Assembly (NCBI GenBank): GCA_963759375.1
Contig: CAVWYY010000004.1
Location: forward strand, 248,001 to 312,000
From: DASSUW01 sp963759375
GTDB lineage: Bacteria; Actinomycetota; Thermoleophilia; Solirubrobacterales; Solirubrobacteraceae
DNA length: 64,000 nucleotides
Reading direction: 5' to 3'
The position numbers and the translations under genes were made by a program. The stretch's first letter is position 1. Each line of letters begins with the position of its first letter. The notes beneath the pieces were generated by a model. The model made no database searches. It saw only the letters and a list, made by a program, of their open reading frames with translations, and was not told where the DNA came from. Shown here piece after piece: positions 7,121 to 16,410 of the stretch.

Positions 7121-8557
7121 GACGGCGCGCAGCAACGTGCCCTCGCCGGGCGGGCTCGTCACCTCGAGCACGCCGTCGAGCGCGCCGACGCGGTCGGCCA
7201 GGCCCGCGAGCCCGGAGCCGGGCGCGGCCTCGGCGCCGCCCTTGCCGTCGTCCTGCACCTCGATCGCCAGGTCGCCGTTCTCCGCCGCGAGGCGGACGGT
7301 TGCGTGGGTGGCGTCGGCGTACTTGGCGACGTTGGTGAGCGCCTCGGCGACCGTGAAGTAGGCGGTCGCCTCGGCGGCGGGCGTGAAGCGCTCCTCCGGC
7401 AGCTCGACGATGTCGACGGGGACCGGCGCCCGGTCGGCGAGGGCGGCGATCGCCGGCGCCAGTCCGCGCTCGGTGAGCACGGCGGGGTGGATGCCGCGCG
7501 CGAGCTCGCGCAGCTCCGAGGAGGCCTCGGACAGCTCCTGGCCGATCTGGCCGAGCAGGTCGGAGGCGCAGCCCGGGTCCTTCTCCACGCGCTTCTGGGC
7601 CATCCGCACCTCGAGCCCGAGCGCGACCAGCCGCTGCTGGGCGCCGTCGTGCAGGTCGCGCTCGATCCGGCGGCGAGCGGCATCGGCCGCCTCGACGATG
7701 CGGATGCGCGACTGGCGCAGCTCCTCGGTGCGGGCCTCCTCGATCTCGCGGCGGCGCAGCGCCTCCTCGGCGCGCCGGCGGTCGGTGATGTCGAAGATCG
7801 CTCCGTCGCACCACAGGCGGCCGCCGCCACCCGACACCAGGTGGCCGCGGTCGAGCACCCAGCGGATCTCGCCGTCGGCCCGGATGATCCGGTACTCGAG
7901 CGCGAACGGCCCATCGTTGGTCGCCTTCGACACGGCCTTGTAGACGGCGTCGTGGTCGTCCGGGTGCAAGATGCTCATCAGCGTCCGCTTCTTGCTGGCG
8001 ATGAAGTTCGCGGCCGGGTAGCCCGAGATCCGCTCGATCTCGTCGCTGATCAGCTCGAGCGTGAAGTCGGCGTGCCACGCCGAGCGGTAGATCGCGCCGG
8101 GCACGTTCGCCATCAGCGCGCGGACCAGGGCGTCGTCGGCGCGCTGCTGCGCGGCGCGGAGGCCGGCGCGGGCGCGGGCGATCAGCTCGGCGCGGCTGAA
8201 CGGGCGGTGCAGGTAGTCGTCGGCACCGGCGTCGAGCGCGGCGTCGGCCGTGCGCTTCTGGGCGGCGACCGTGATCGCCAGCAGCCACGACTCGTCGAGA
8301 CGGTGGTCCTGGCGCAGTGCCCGGATCACGCCCGGGCCGTCGAGCCCGGTGCCCGGCTCGCGGTCCACGATCACCAGGTCGGCGTGCCCCTCGTCGAGCG
8401 CCTTGCGGGCAGCGGCGACGTCCCGGACCGCCGTGATGGCATGCCCGGCGGCGCGGATCCATGGCTGGATCTCCGGCTCGGCGGCGCCGACGACCAACAC
8501 GCCGGCCTGGCGCCGCCGCACTGAACCCGAATGCGGCACAAGGCGATTATCACCCAA
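7109..8557 (-). CDS. Hybrid sensor kinase: receiver-like domain, PAS, HisKA_3 kinase
   Basis: A 482-residue cytosolic kinase. The N-terminal receiver-like domain (about 17-135) keeps the acceptor Asp in LVIVDREPG, but the acidic pair is replaced (VLVVGAAEP) and the conserved Lys is Arg (YLHRPFS). A PAS/PAC domain follows (about 145-265; FTLELISDEIERISGYPA, FALEYRIIRADGEIRWV). Then come HisKA_3 with ERDLHDGAQQRLV and a HATPase domain (N-box EALTNVAKYADA, G1 DDGKGG). There is no membrane helix, so the signal is presumably cytosolic and sensed by PAS. No response regulator is adjacent. The start used is TTG 8557; internal GTG codons at 8539 or 8521 are possible. Confidence 0.85.
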   Translation of the reverse strand: MGDNRLVPHSGSVRRRQAGVLVVGAAEPEIQPWIRAAGHAITAVRDVAAARKALDEGHADLVIVDREPGTGLDGPGVIRALRQDHRLDESWLLAITVAAQKRTADAALDAGADDYLHRPFSRAELIARARAGLRAAQQRADDALVRALMANVPGAIYRSAWHADFTLELISDEIERISGYPAANFIASKKRTLMSILHPDDHDAVYKAVSKATNDGPFALEYRIIRADGEIRWVLDRGHLVSGGGGRLWCDGAIFDITDRRRAEEALRRREIEEARTEELRQSRIRIVEAADAARRRIERDLHDGAQQRLVALGLEVRMAQKRVEKDPGCASDLLGQIGQELSEASSELRELARGIHPAVLTERGLAPAIAALADRAPVPVDIVELPEERFTPAAEATAYFTVAEALTNVAKYADATHATVRLAAENGDLAIEVQDDGKGGAEAAPGSGLAGLADRVGALDGVLEVTSPPGEGTLLRAVLPL

Positions 8558-8589
8558 GTACGGGTGGCCGTATACCGGCCACCCGTACT
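8557..8589. promoter_or_regulatory. Perfect 14-bp inverted repeat between divergent genes
   Basis: The arm AGTACGGGTGGCCG (8557-8570) and its exact reverse complement (8576-8589) flank a 5-base spacer TATAC. The repeat fills the gap between the divergent hybrid kinase and the APH-fold gene, and its right end touches the plus-strand -10-like TAGCCT (8589-8594). It is best read as an operator for one or both promoters. A terminator is unlikely here because the genes diverge. Confidence 0.55.
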
Positions 8590-8601
8590 AGCCTGGGGTC
8601 C

Positions 8602-9495
8602 GTGCGGGTGTGGAGTGCCGAGGTCACCGTCGACGAGGATCTGGCCCGGCGGCTGATCGCCGCGCAGTTCCCGCAGGTGGAGCTCGGTTCGATGCGGCTG
8701 CTCGGCGAGGGCTGGGACAACACGGTGTGGCTTGTCGACGACCGCTGGGCGTTCCGCTTCCCGCGCCGCGCGGTCGCGATCCCCGGGTTCGAGCGCGAGC
8801 TGGCGGCACTGGATGAGCTGGCGCCGCGACTGCCGCTCCCGATCCCCGCACCGGTGTTCGCCGGCGTGCCCGCCGAGGGGTTCCCTTGGCCGTGGTTCGG
8901 CGCCGCGCACATACCCGGCGGTGAGCCGCTCGGCCTGCCGGAGGCCGCGCGGCGCGGGCTGGCGCGGCCGTTCGCGCGCTTCCTGCGTGCGCTCCACTCG
9001 GCCCCGATCCCGGACGGCATGCCTGCCGACCCGATGGGCCGCGCCGACATGCAGGTGCGCGTGCCCAAGACCGACGAGTCGTTGAACGAGCTCGAGCAGG
9101 AGGGGCTCTGGCGTACGCCCGACCCGGTGCGCTACCTGCTCGAGGCGGCCCATGAGCTCCCGCCACCCGAGCCGGTGGTCGTCTGCCACGGCGACCTCCA
9201 CATGCGCCACCTGCTGGTCGACGGCGACGGCGAGCTGACCGGCGTCATCGACTGGGGCGACATCTGCCGCGGCGCGCCGGCCGTCGACCTCTCCCTGCTC
9301 TGGAGCCTGCTGCCGGCCGACGGGCGCGCCGCGTTCATCGCCGAGTACGGCGGCATCGCCGACGACCAGCTCGTCCGCGCCCGCGTCCTCGCCATCAACC
9401 TGTCCGCGGTCCTCGCGCTCTACGGCCACCACGAGGCCATGCCCGAGATCGAGCGCGAGGCGATGCTGGGGCTCCGGCGCGCGGCGGCGGGCTAG
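8602..9495 (+). CDS. Aminoglycoside phosphotransferase (APH)-family kinase
   Basis: A 297-residue protein with the APH/choline-kinase fold. The N-lobe nucleotide site is LLGEGWDNTVWLVDDRWAFR, the catalytic loop is CHGDLHMRHLL (about 200), and the metal-binding motif is GVIDWGDICRG. The usual catalytic-loop Asn (HGDLH..N) is His here, a variant I associate with one actinobacterial APH subfamily. The substrate is unknown; resistance should not be assumed. The start is GTG 8602 (VRVWSAEV), with a -10-like TAGCCT 7 bases upstream and no ribosome site, suggesting a leaderless message. The 3' end overlaps the convergent HAD gene by 4 bases. Confidence 0.82.
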   Translation: MRVWSAEVTVDEDLARRLIAAQFPQVELGSMRLLGEGWDNTVWLVDDRWAFRFPRRAVAIPGFERELAALDELAPRLPLPIPAPVFAGVPAEGFPWPWFGAAHIPGGEPLGLPEAARRGLARPFARFLRALHSAPIPDGMPADPMGRADMQVRVPKTDESLNELEQEGLWRTPDPVRYLLEAAHELPPPEPVVVCHGDLHMRHLLVDGDGELTGVIDWGDICRGAPAVDLSLLWSLLPADGRAAFIAEYGGIADDQLVRARVLAINLSAVLALYGHHEAMPEIEREAMLGLRRAAAG

Positions 9496-10151
9496 CCGAC
9501 GCCGAGCTCGTCGAGCGAGACGTTGAGCTCGGCGGCGTCGCGGTACACCCGGTAGGCGCCGGCGCGCTCGAGCTCGTCGGAGCCGTAGCCGCCGGTCAGC
9601 AGGCCGATCGACAGCATGCCCGCGCGGCGGGCGGCGAGCAGGTCCCAGACCGCGTCGCCGATGACATAACAGGTTGACGCCTCGGCGCCGAGCCGGCGGG
9701 CGCACTCCACGAACAGATCGGGCTCCGGTTTGGCTCGGGCGACGTCGCCGCGCTCGACGACCACCGTCGTGTCCGGGATGCCGAGCGCGTCGAGCGAGGC
9801 GTTGATCTCCGGGCGGCGGCCCGAGGTGGCGATGCCGTGGGTCACGTCGTGATCGCGGAGGTGCGCGAGCAGGTCGCGCGCGCCCGGCAGCGGGCGGCGT
9901 TCCGGCAGCAGCTCGCGGAACAGCGCGCCGTGGACGTCCTGAACCGCGGCCGCCTCCTCGTCGCTGATCTCGCGGCCGAGCTCGCGCGCGACCGCGCGCG
10001 TGAACAGGCCGCCGCTCATGCCCACCCGGCGGTGGATCCTCCAGCCGTCGATCTCCATCCCGCACTTGGCGAGCGCGCGCTGCCAGGCGAACACGTGCGC
10101 GTACACGGTGTCGACCAGGGTCCCGTCGAGGTCGAAGATCAGGGCCGGCAT
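9492..10151 (-). CDS. HAD-superfamily phosphatase (phosphoglycolate phosphatase-like)
   Basis: A 219-residue HAD hydrolase. Motif I is FDLDGTLVDT at the N-terminus, followed by a helical cap (about 16-85). Motif II is GIATSGRR, motif III Lys is in RAKPEPDLF, and motif IV is VIGDAVWDLLAARRAG. The size and cap match phosphoglycolate phosphatase/beta-phosphoglucomutase-like enzymes acting on small phospho-metabolites. The exact substrate cannot be read. The start is ATG 10151 and the gene stands alone on the minus strand, divergent from the AI-2E permease. Confidence 0.85.
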   Translation of the reverse strand: MPALIFDLDGTLVDTVYAHVFAWQRALAKCGMEIDGWRIHRRVGMSGGLFTRAVARELGREISDEEAAAVQDVHGALFRELLPERRPLPGARDLLAHLRDHDVTHGIATSGRRPEINASLDALGIPDTTVVVERGDVARAKPEPDLFVECARRLGAEASTCYVIGDAVWDLLAARRAGMLSIGLLTGGYGSDELERAGAYRVYRDAAELNVSLDELGVG

Positions 10152-10211
10152 CGTCGCGCACCATACCGACCGCGTTTGGCGCGTTCGCGCGCCGGAAATC
10201 CCCGGGGCAGG

Positions 10212-11330
10212 ATGGCAACCACGCAGCTCGAACCCAGCCGGACCAACGGCCGCGGGCCGGTCATGAAGGGCGACAACGCGGTGCCGCGCGGCCTCGCGGT
10301 GGCCTCCGCCGTGACGCTGCGCGCGCTGATCGTGCTCGCCGGCGTGGTGGTCGTCGCGCTCGGCGCCGCGCGGATGATGCTCCTGGTCCTCCCGGTGATC
10401 ATCTCGGTGCTGCTGACCACGCTGCTGGCGCCGCTCGCGCGCCGGCTCGAGGCGCGCCGCTGGCGCCCGTCGCCGGCGGCACTCGCGAGCGTGCTGCTCG
10501 CGCTCGTGATCTTCTTCGGGCTGTGGGCGCTGATCATCCCCGGTGTCCTGTCGCAGTCGGATGACCTGTTCGGCAACCTGCAGGACGGCGCAAAGCAGGC
10601 GGTCTCGGTGCTCGAGCCGCTGGGGATCGGCCGCGGTGACGTCGACAAGGCGATCGACGAGGGCCTCAAGTCGGTCCAGGGCGGCGCCGTGGCGAACGAG
10701 GTGCTCAGCGGCGCGGTGCTGCTCACGCAATGGGCGGCGGCGACCGTGCTGATCGTCGTCCTCACGTTCTTCTTCATCCGCGACGGCGCCCGCATCTGGG
10801 ACTGGCTCGTCGAGCTGTTCCACGAGGACCGCCAGCCGGTGCTGCGCGAGGTCGGCGCGCGCTCCTGGGGCGCGCTCAGCGCGTACGTGCAGGGCGTGTT
10901 CCTGGTGGCGACGATCGATGCGGTGCTGATCGGCGCCGGCCTGCTGGCACTCGGCGTGCCGGTGGCGATGCCGCTGATCGTGCTCACGTTCGTCGCGGCG
11001 TTCTTCCCGATCGTCGGCGCGTTCACGGCCGGCGCGGCCGCCGTGCTCGTGGCGCTGGTCGCCAACGGCCTGCCGGCGGCGCTGGTGATCCTCGCGATCA
11101 TCGTCGCCGTCCAGCAGCTCGAGGGCAACGTGTTCTATCCGATCGTCGTCGGCCGCAAGCTGCAGCTGCACCCGGTCGGGATCCTGCTGGCGCTCACGGC
11201 CGGTGGCGTGCTCGCCGGCGTGGCGGGAGCGTTCCTGGCGATCCCGGTCGCCGCGGTCGCCGCCGCAGTGCTCGGCTACATGCGCGAGCGCCGCGAGGAG
11301 CGCGTGTCAACCGCCGTGCTAGCGCCGTAG
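10212..11330 (+). CDS. AI-2E family transporter (UPF0118 permease)
   Basis: A 372-residue polytopic membrane protein of the AI-2E transporter/PerM family. N-terminal paired helices (about 30-75) are followed by a helix at about 90-115, a central soluble segment (DLFGNLQDGAKQAVSVLEP), then five or so C-terminal helices. The family signatures are TFFFIRDG, YVQGVFLVATIDAVLIG and QQLEGNVFYPIVVGRKLQLHP. The ATG start at 10212 follows a GGGGCAGG ribosome site. Members export small molecules or act as ion antiporters; the cargo here is unknown. The 3' end overlaps the convergent lipase by 12 bases. Confidence 0.87.
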   Translation: MATTQLEPSRTNGRGPVMKGDNAVPRGLAVASAVTLRALIVLAGVVVVALGAARMMLLVLPVIISVLLTTLLAPLARRLEARRWRPSPAALASVLLALVIFFGLWALIIPGVLSQSDDLFGNLQDGAKQAVSVLEPLGIGRGDVDKAIDEGLKSVQGGAVANEVLSGAVLLTQWAAATVLIVVLTFFFIRDGARIWDWLVELFHEDRQPVLREVGARSWGALSAYVQGVFLVATIDAVLIGAGLLALGVPVAMPLIVLTFVAAFFPIVGAFTAGAAAVLVALVANGLPAALVILAIIVAVQQLEGNVFYPIVVGRKLQLHPVGILLALTAGGVLAGVAGAFLAIPVAAVAAAVLGYMRERREERVSTAVLAP

Positions 11331-12377
11331 CGTGTAGCCGTGCGCGGCGGTCACGAAGCCGCCGGGCTGCAGCGTGAGCACCTTGACGCTCACGCGGCGC
11401 GCAGGCTTGCGCCGTAGCCCGAGCTCGACCGTCCGCGTCCGGTCGACCGCGATGTTGATCGCCTTGCGGGCGAGCCGCCCGCGCTTGTCACGCAGGACGA
11501 CGCGGCCGACGCAGCGGCCCACCGCGCCGGTGCAGACGACCCGGACCGAGGCCTGGTCGCCGTTGACCTTCGGCTTGCGCGCGCCCGGGAAGGCGAACGG
11601 CAGCGCGTCGCCCGCCGCGTCGCTGCACGCCGGGCGGAACGCCGGATCGGCCGGGCCGGTGCGCCCGAGCGCGTTGAGCACCCACTGCAGCGCGATCGGG
11701 TCGTAGACGATCCCGACGTGCTCGGTGATGTCCTCCGGGCAGCGATCCTGGAGCACGACGTTCGTCGCGCCCTTCAGCGCCTGCGACCGATACGGCGTCA
11801 CGACCTCGTCGTACTTGGTGGAGATCACCGTGTACGCCGGCGGGGGCGGCGCCTCGACGCCCGCGTTGAGCTTCTTCATGAACGCCGAGCCGGCTGCCTG
11901 CTCCGCGCACGCCGGGCAGATGACGCCGAGCGGCGGCGCGAGCGGGTTCTTCGTGCCGTGGCTCGACGGCGCCAGGCCGACGATGTCGTCGATCACGCCG
12001 AGCTTGCCGCGGAACCTCGCGACGTAGCGGGCGAGCATCCCGCCCTGCGAGTGCCCGACCAGCGACACCTTCGCGGCGCCGGTCCGCGTCCGTACCTCGT
12101 CGACGAACGCCGCGAGCTTGTCGGCCGACTGGTCCATCGGCGCCATCCCGCGGCGCACGAGGTCGAGCGCGAACACGCAGTAGCCCTGTGACTTGAGCAG
12201 CGGCGACAGCGCGTTCCACGACACGGTCATGTCGCCGAACGTGCCGTGCACGAGGATCACCGGCACGGGGTGGGCGTTCGACTTGCACGAGAAGTCGTTG
12301 GCGCCCGGCGGCTGGGCGGCTGCCGGAGCCGCCCCGGCGAGCAGCGCTGCGGCGGTCAGGACGATCGCAAGGCGCAT
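11319..12377 (-). CDS. Secreted lipase/esterase (alpha/beta hydrolase, lipase class 2 type)
   Basis: A 352-residue protein with a signal peptide (AIVLTAAALLAGAAPAAA). The alpha/beta hydrolase core has the oxyanion segment VILVHGTFGD, nucleophile GHSQGGMLARY, and a likely acid/His pair in ISTKYDEVVTPY and TEHVGIVYD. Paired cysteines (CPACAEQ, DRCPE) suggest disulfides outside the cell. About 100 residues at the C-terminus form a beta-rich, basic tail. It is the last gene of a minus-strand operon with the FAD oxidoreductase (8-base gap) and the GMC oxidoreductase. Triacylglycerol or ester hydrolysis is expected from the family. Confidence 0.83.
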   Translation of the reverse strand: MRLAIVLTAAALLAGAAPAAAQPPGANDFSCKSNAHPVPVILVHGTFGDMTVSWNALSPLLKSQGYCVFALDLVRRGMAPMDQSADKLAAFVDEVRTRTGAAKVSLVGHSQGGMLARYVARFRGKLGVIDDIVGLAPSSHGTKNPLAPPLGVICPACAEQAAGSAFMKKLNAGVEAPPPPAYTVISTKYDEVVTPYRSQALKGATNVVLQDRCPEDITEHVGIVYDPIALQWVLNALGRTGPADPAFRPACSDAAGDALPFAFPGARKPKVNGDQASVRVVCTGAVGRCVGRVVLRDKRGRLARKAINIAVDRTRTVELGLRRKPARRVSVKVLTLQPGGFVTAAHGYTLRR

Positions 12378-12385
12378 CGCGGTGG

Positions 12386-13495
12386 TCAGCTAACCACACC
12401 CGAGCCGGCAGTGCGAAAGCTCGCCGCCGCGCTGCGCGGCCCGAGCCCGAACGCGGCGGGCAGGTCCCCGTTTTCGGCGATCGCCGCGGCGAGCCGCTCG
12501 GCCATCGCCGGTCCGTGCTTGAAGCCGTGGCCCGAACCGCCGCCGACGAGCCACACGCGCTCGCGCTCGGGATGCCGCGCGGCGATGAAGTGCGAGTCGG
12601 GCGTCAACTCATAACGACACGAGCGCGCCTCGTTGAGAGGCGCGTCCGCGAGCGCCGGGAACCGCAGGCGCATGTACTCGCGCACCTTGGCCTCGGTGCG
12701 CGGCGTGTCGTCGAGCGCGGCGTCGGGATCGAGCGGCGGCCCCTCCACGTCGAGCGCCGCCTTGACGCCGATCGCGTCGATGTCGGCGGTGCCGTACATG
12801 GCGTGGTCGTAGTCGACCCAGCCGGGCACGCCGGGGGCGCGCCACGCGTCGCCGCCGTCCAGGAACAGCAGCTCCTGCCGGGTCACGCTGAGCGCCACGA
12901 CGTCGCCGAACAGCTTGCTCAGCCAGCCGCCGCACGCCCAGATGACGACGTCGGCCTCGAGCCGGTCGCCGCCGACGAGGACCGCCTCGCCGTCGGGCTC
13001 CGCGCGGCCCTGCACCAGCCGCGCGCCGTGTGCGACCGCCTGCGCAGCCAGCGTCTGCACGGACCGCTGCGCCCGCAGCACGCCGGCCTCGGGCTCGAAC
13101 AGCACGAACGCCAGGTCGTCCGTGCCCAGGCTCGGGAACAGCGCGGCGCCGTCGACCCGCTCGGCCGGGATGCCCTGCGCGATCATCGTGCGCTCGGACG
13201 CGGCCTCCCAGCCGTCCTCGGAGTGCGCAAACCAGGCGACGCCGCACTCGACCATCAGGTCCGCGCCGGACTCCGCCTCGAGCTCGCGCCACAGCGTGCG
13301 GGCGCGGCGCGCCATCGCCGTGTAGTCGGCGTCGGCGCCGTGCGAGCAGCGGATCAGGCGCGTCTCGCCGCCCGACGTCGCCCGCCGGTCGCCCGGCTCG
13401 AACTGGTCGACCAGCGTCACGTTCTCGCCCGCGCGCGCGAGCTGCCACGCCAGCGAGGCGCCGAACGTCCCGGCTCCGACGATGATCGCGCGCAT
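12386..13495 (-). CDS. FAD-dependent oxidoreductase (DAO family, sarcosine oxidase-like)
   Basis: A 369-residue flavoprotein. The N-terminal Rossmann dinucleotide motif is IIVGAGTFGASLAWQLA. The DAO/MSOX-type motif around GGETRLIRCSHG and C-terminal glycine-rich GGGSGHGFKHGPAMA complete the FAD site. This pattern is shared with monomeric sarcosine oxidase and N-methyltryptophan oxidase, which oxidise secondary amines and release peroxide. The exact substrate is not readable. Its ATG overlaps the TGA of the upstream GMC gene by one base (TGATG), and the lipase follows after 8 bases, so the three are likely co-transcribed. Confidence 0.82.
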   Translation of the reverse strand: MRAIIVGAGTFGASLAWQLARAGENVTLVDQFEPGDRRATSGGETRLIRCSHGADADYTAMARRARTLWRELEAESGADLMVECGVAWFAHSEDGWEAASERTMIAQGIPAERVDGAALFPSLGTDDLAFVLFEPEAGVLRAQRSVQTLAAQAVAHGARLVQGRAEPDGEAVLVGGDRLEADVVIWACGGWLSKLFGDVVALSVTRQELLFLDGGDAWRAPGVPGWVDYDHAMYGTADIDAIGVKAALDVEGPPLDPDAALDDTPRTEAKVREYMRLRFPALADAPLNEARSCRYELTPDSHFIAARHPERERVWLVGGGSGHGFKHGPAMAERLAAAIAENGDLPAAFGLGPRSAAASFRTAGSGVVS

Positions 13496-15775
13496 CAGCG
13501 CAGCAGCCGCCGGGCCGCGTACTGGGCCATGCCCATGACGGTCAGCTGCGGGTTGACGCGGACGCTGGTCGGGAACACGCTCGCGTCACACAGATACAGG
13601 TTCGCGAGCCCGCGCACGCGGAAGTCCTCGTCGACGACGGTGCCGAGCGCGTTGCCGCCCTGCGGATGCGCGCTGGTCATGAACAGGTCGCCGCGCTCGC
13701 GCACCACGCCCTCGAGCCCGGCCAGCGAGTCCGGCGTGCGGTACTCGTGCCACTTGAACGTCGCCGGCATCACGCGCTCGGCGCCGGCCTCCATCCAGAT
13801 TCGCCCGGCGTCCTTGAGCCCGGCGATCATCGAGCGCATGTCCTCCGGCGACGGGTCGTACTCGATCTGCGGCCCGGGCTTCACGCGGCCCGGCGTGGTG
13901 GTGCCGACGAGCACGCCCGCGCACGCCATGTTCCGGTAGCGGCTCATGTTCTCGAAGTGCTGCTCGAACCAGCCGGGCATCGCGAGCGCCTGCGTGGCCG
14001 GCGGGTTGAACCACGTCTCGACCAGGTACGGCGGCGGGTCGCCGGGCGCGACGTACGCGTGCGACATCTGGATCCCGTCGAACGAGTCGACGCACTCCGG
14101 GAAGTCCGCCGTGAGCGGCGAGTTGATGTTGAAGTGCAGCCCCTCGCCGACGCCGTCGCCGCCGAGGCCGCTGCGCTGGAGCAGCGCGCTCGAGGCGATC
14201 GGGCCCGCGGACACGATGACCTCGTCGGCCATCACCGTGAACCGCTCGCCGTCGTGGGTGCCGCTCACGCCGGTCACGCGGTCGCCGTGGCGCAGGATCT
14301 CCTCGACCTCGGCGTCGGCCAGCACCTCGAGCGCAAGGCCCTGCGCCTGGGCGCGCGGCAGGATGAAGTCGAGCGCCGCCTTCTTGGCCCCGTAGGCGCA
14401 GCCGATGTTGCAGTAGCCGGTGCCGAGGCAGGCGCCGGTGATGTTGGCCTCCATCAGCTCCAGCCGGCCGGGGAGCGCCATCGCGCGGACCGCCGCGGCG
14501 AAGCGCTTCGCCGCGTGCGTGGTGGTCTCCTCGCGGATCGGGGTCACCGCCAGCCACTCCCGGATCTCGCCGATCGCGAGCTCGAGTCCCGTGGCGGTCG
14601 AGCCCGCGCTGCGCCCAGTCGTCGAGCACCGGGTCGGGAGGGGGGAGGCAGAGCGCGTTGTTGATCGTCGTGCCGCCGCCGACGCACATGCCCTGCAGGA
14701 CCTGCAGGTAGAAGTCTGTCGCGAGCTCGAGCGCGCCCTCGTTGTAGAGGCGGAGGTACTGGCCGATCTCGTCGTCGCTGAAGCCGCGAGGGTCGGCGTG
14801 CGGTCCGCGCTCGAGCACCAGCACCTTCCGTCCCGCCTCGGCGAAGCGGTACGCGAGCACCGAGCCGGCGGCGCCCGAGCCGACGACGATCGTGTCGTAG
14901 CGGTCGCGGGGCGGTACGCGCAGCACGTCCAGCGGTGGCTCCGGCAGCCCGCCCGGAACATGGCCGCCCTGGCGCCGGCGGAACGGGACGTAGCCGATCG
15001 CGGCCTGCGTGCGCGTGTCGCCGTAGTAGCCGAGATAGGACATCTGCGCGCCGGTGCGGATCGCGGCCTGCAGGTACTGGCGGAACGGCGCGTGCACCCG
15101 CCGCTCCCCGACCTCCTCGACGAAGCGCTTGCGCAGGTACGCCTTCCGTGACGCGGCTCCGAGCGCCGGGAGCGGCGGCCGCAGCGTGGCCAGCGGCCAT
15201 AGGCACAGGAGCGTGAGCGCGAGGTGGACCTGCTGCTTGCCGCGCGCCTTCAGCGAGGCGAGATAGCGGTCGACGTTGCGGGCCGCATCGTGGTGCGAGA
15301 TCGCCTCGTTCTCGCCGGCGACCAGCACCTCGGCGAGCGCGACGAGCCCGAGGAACGCGATCGGGTTCAGGTACTGCAGGCCGTGCGCGGCTCGCACTGC
15401 GTCCCACCACCACCACACGAACCAGGCGACGAGCACGAGGTCGATCGCCATCCAGCCGAGCAGGAACACGGTGCCGGACAGGCCGTACATGCCGGGCGCG
15501 CCGCCCCAGATCAGCGTCGCGATCTGGCCGGCGACCAGCGCGACGTAGCCGAACGCGACCACCAGCGCGGTCCAGTGCCGGCGCCGCACGTCCGCGGCGC
15601 CGATCACCGAGATCGCCACGAACAGCATGTCCTTCGCGAACGAGTTCGGGATGAACGCCGCGATGTCCGTGTTGCCGTCGGCGACCCAGGCGACCGCGAG
15701 GACCGCGCTCAGGATCGCGTGGCCGATCAGCAGCCAGCGCAGCCTGTTCTCGGCGGGGGTCAGCGGCTCCGGCAC
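13495..15775 (-). pseudogene. GMC oxidoreductase with N-terminal membrane domain; one frameshift
   Basis: A likely 759-residue protein. Residues about 1-160 form several membrane helices (LLIGHAILSAVLAVAW, ALVVAFGYVALVAGQIATL, FLLGWMAIDLVLVAWF). A helical region like the N-terminus of long-chain alcohol oxidases follows (LGYYGDTRTQAAIGY). The GMC FAD-binding domain comes next (TIVVGSGAAGSVLAYRFAE; GGGTTINNALCLPP) and a C-terminal substrate domain with TSAHPQGGNALG. One extra base near 14594-14598 breaks the frame after VLDDWAQRGLD. Removing it rejoins TGLELAIGEIREWL, and the total length becomes divisible by three. The GTG start at 15775 is chosen because the open frame further upstream is antisense shadow. 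Alcohol, sterol or sugar oxidation at the membrane is inferred. Confidence 0.8.
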
Positions 15776-15808
15776 CGCTCGACGGTATCCAAGCGTAGGC
15801 TGCGGCGC

Positions 15809-16381
15809 GTGGAGATCTACCTCGTCCGGCACGGCGAGACCGAGTGGGCGGCCACCGGCAAGCACACCAGCACGACCGACGTGCCGCTGCTCGACAGCGG
15901 CCGGCGCGACGCCGAGCTGTTGCGCGAGCGGCTCCAGCGCCACCACTTCGCGCTCGTGCTCACCTCACCGCTGCAGCGCGCGCGGGTCACCGCCGAGCTC
16001 GCCGGGCTCGGCGACCGCCTCGAGGTCGACGAGGACCTCGTCGAGGTCGACTACGGCGAGTACGAGGGCCTGACCACGCCCGAGATCCGCGAGCGCGTGC
16101 CCGGTTGGACGGTCTGGGAGCACGGCTCGCCGGGCGGCGAGACCGTCGACGACGTCGGGGCGCGGGCCGACCGGGTGATCGAGCGGGCGCTGGCCGCGGA
16201 GGGTGACGTGGCGCTGTTCGCACACGGACACCTCCTGCGGATCCTCGGCGCCCGCTGGATCCGGCTACCGGCGGCCTACGGCGGCAACCTCGCCCTGTCG
16301 ACGGGCTCGCTCTCCAAGCTCGGCTTCGAGCGCGAGCGGCGCACGATCATGCTCTGGAACGACACGTCCCACCAGCGCTGA
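15809..16381 (+). CDS. Histidine phosphatase family protein (phosphoglycerate mutase-like)
   Basis: A 190-residue branch-1 histidine phosphatase. The catalytic RHG motif is in YLVRHGETEWA at the N-terminus. Arg in LTSPLQRARVTA, Glu in DYGEYEGLTTPEIR and the second His in LFAHGHLLRIL complete the active site. The length fits cobalamin or sugar phosphatases rather than the longer glycolytic mutase. The start is GTG 15809, with TAGGCT 7 bases upstream and no ribosome site, which suggests a leaderless transcript. It is divergent from the GMC oxidoreductase operon. Confidence 0.88.
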   Translation: MEIYLVRHGETEWAATGKHTSTTDVPLLDSGRRDAELLRERLQRHHFALVLTSPLQRARVTAELAGLGDRLEVDEDLVEVDYGEYEGLTTPEIRERVPGWTVWEHGSPGGETVDDVGARADRVIERALAAEGDVALFAHGHLLRILGARWIRLPAAYGGNLALSTGSLSKLGFERERRTIMLWNDTSHQR

Positions 16382-16410
16382 GTACGCGCGCCCGCGACTA
16401 CGACGCATCC

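Noticed and set aside
8602..9495. Antibiotic resistance gene (aminoglycoside phosphotransferase)
   Set aside because: The APH fold is shared by many metabolic kinases, and the catalytic-loop Asn is replaced by His. No resistance context is present.
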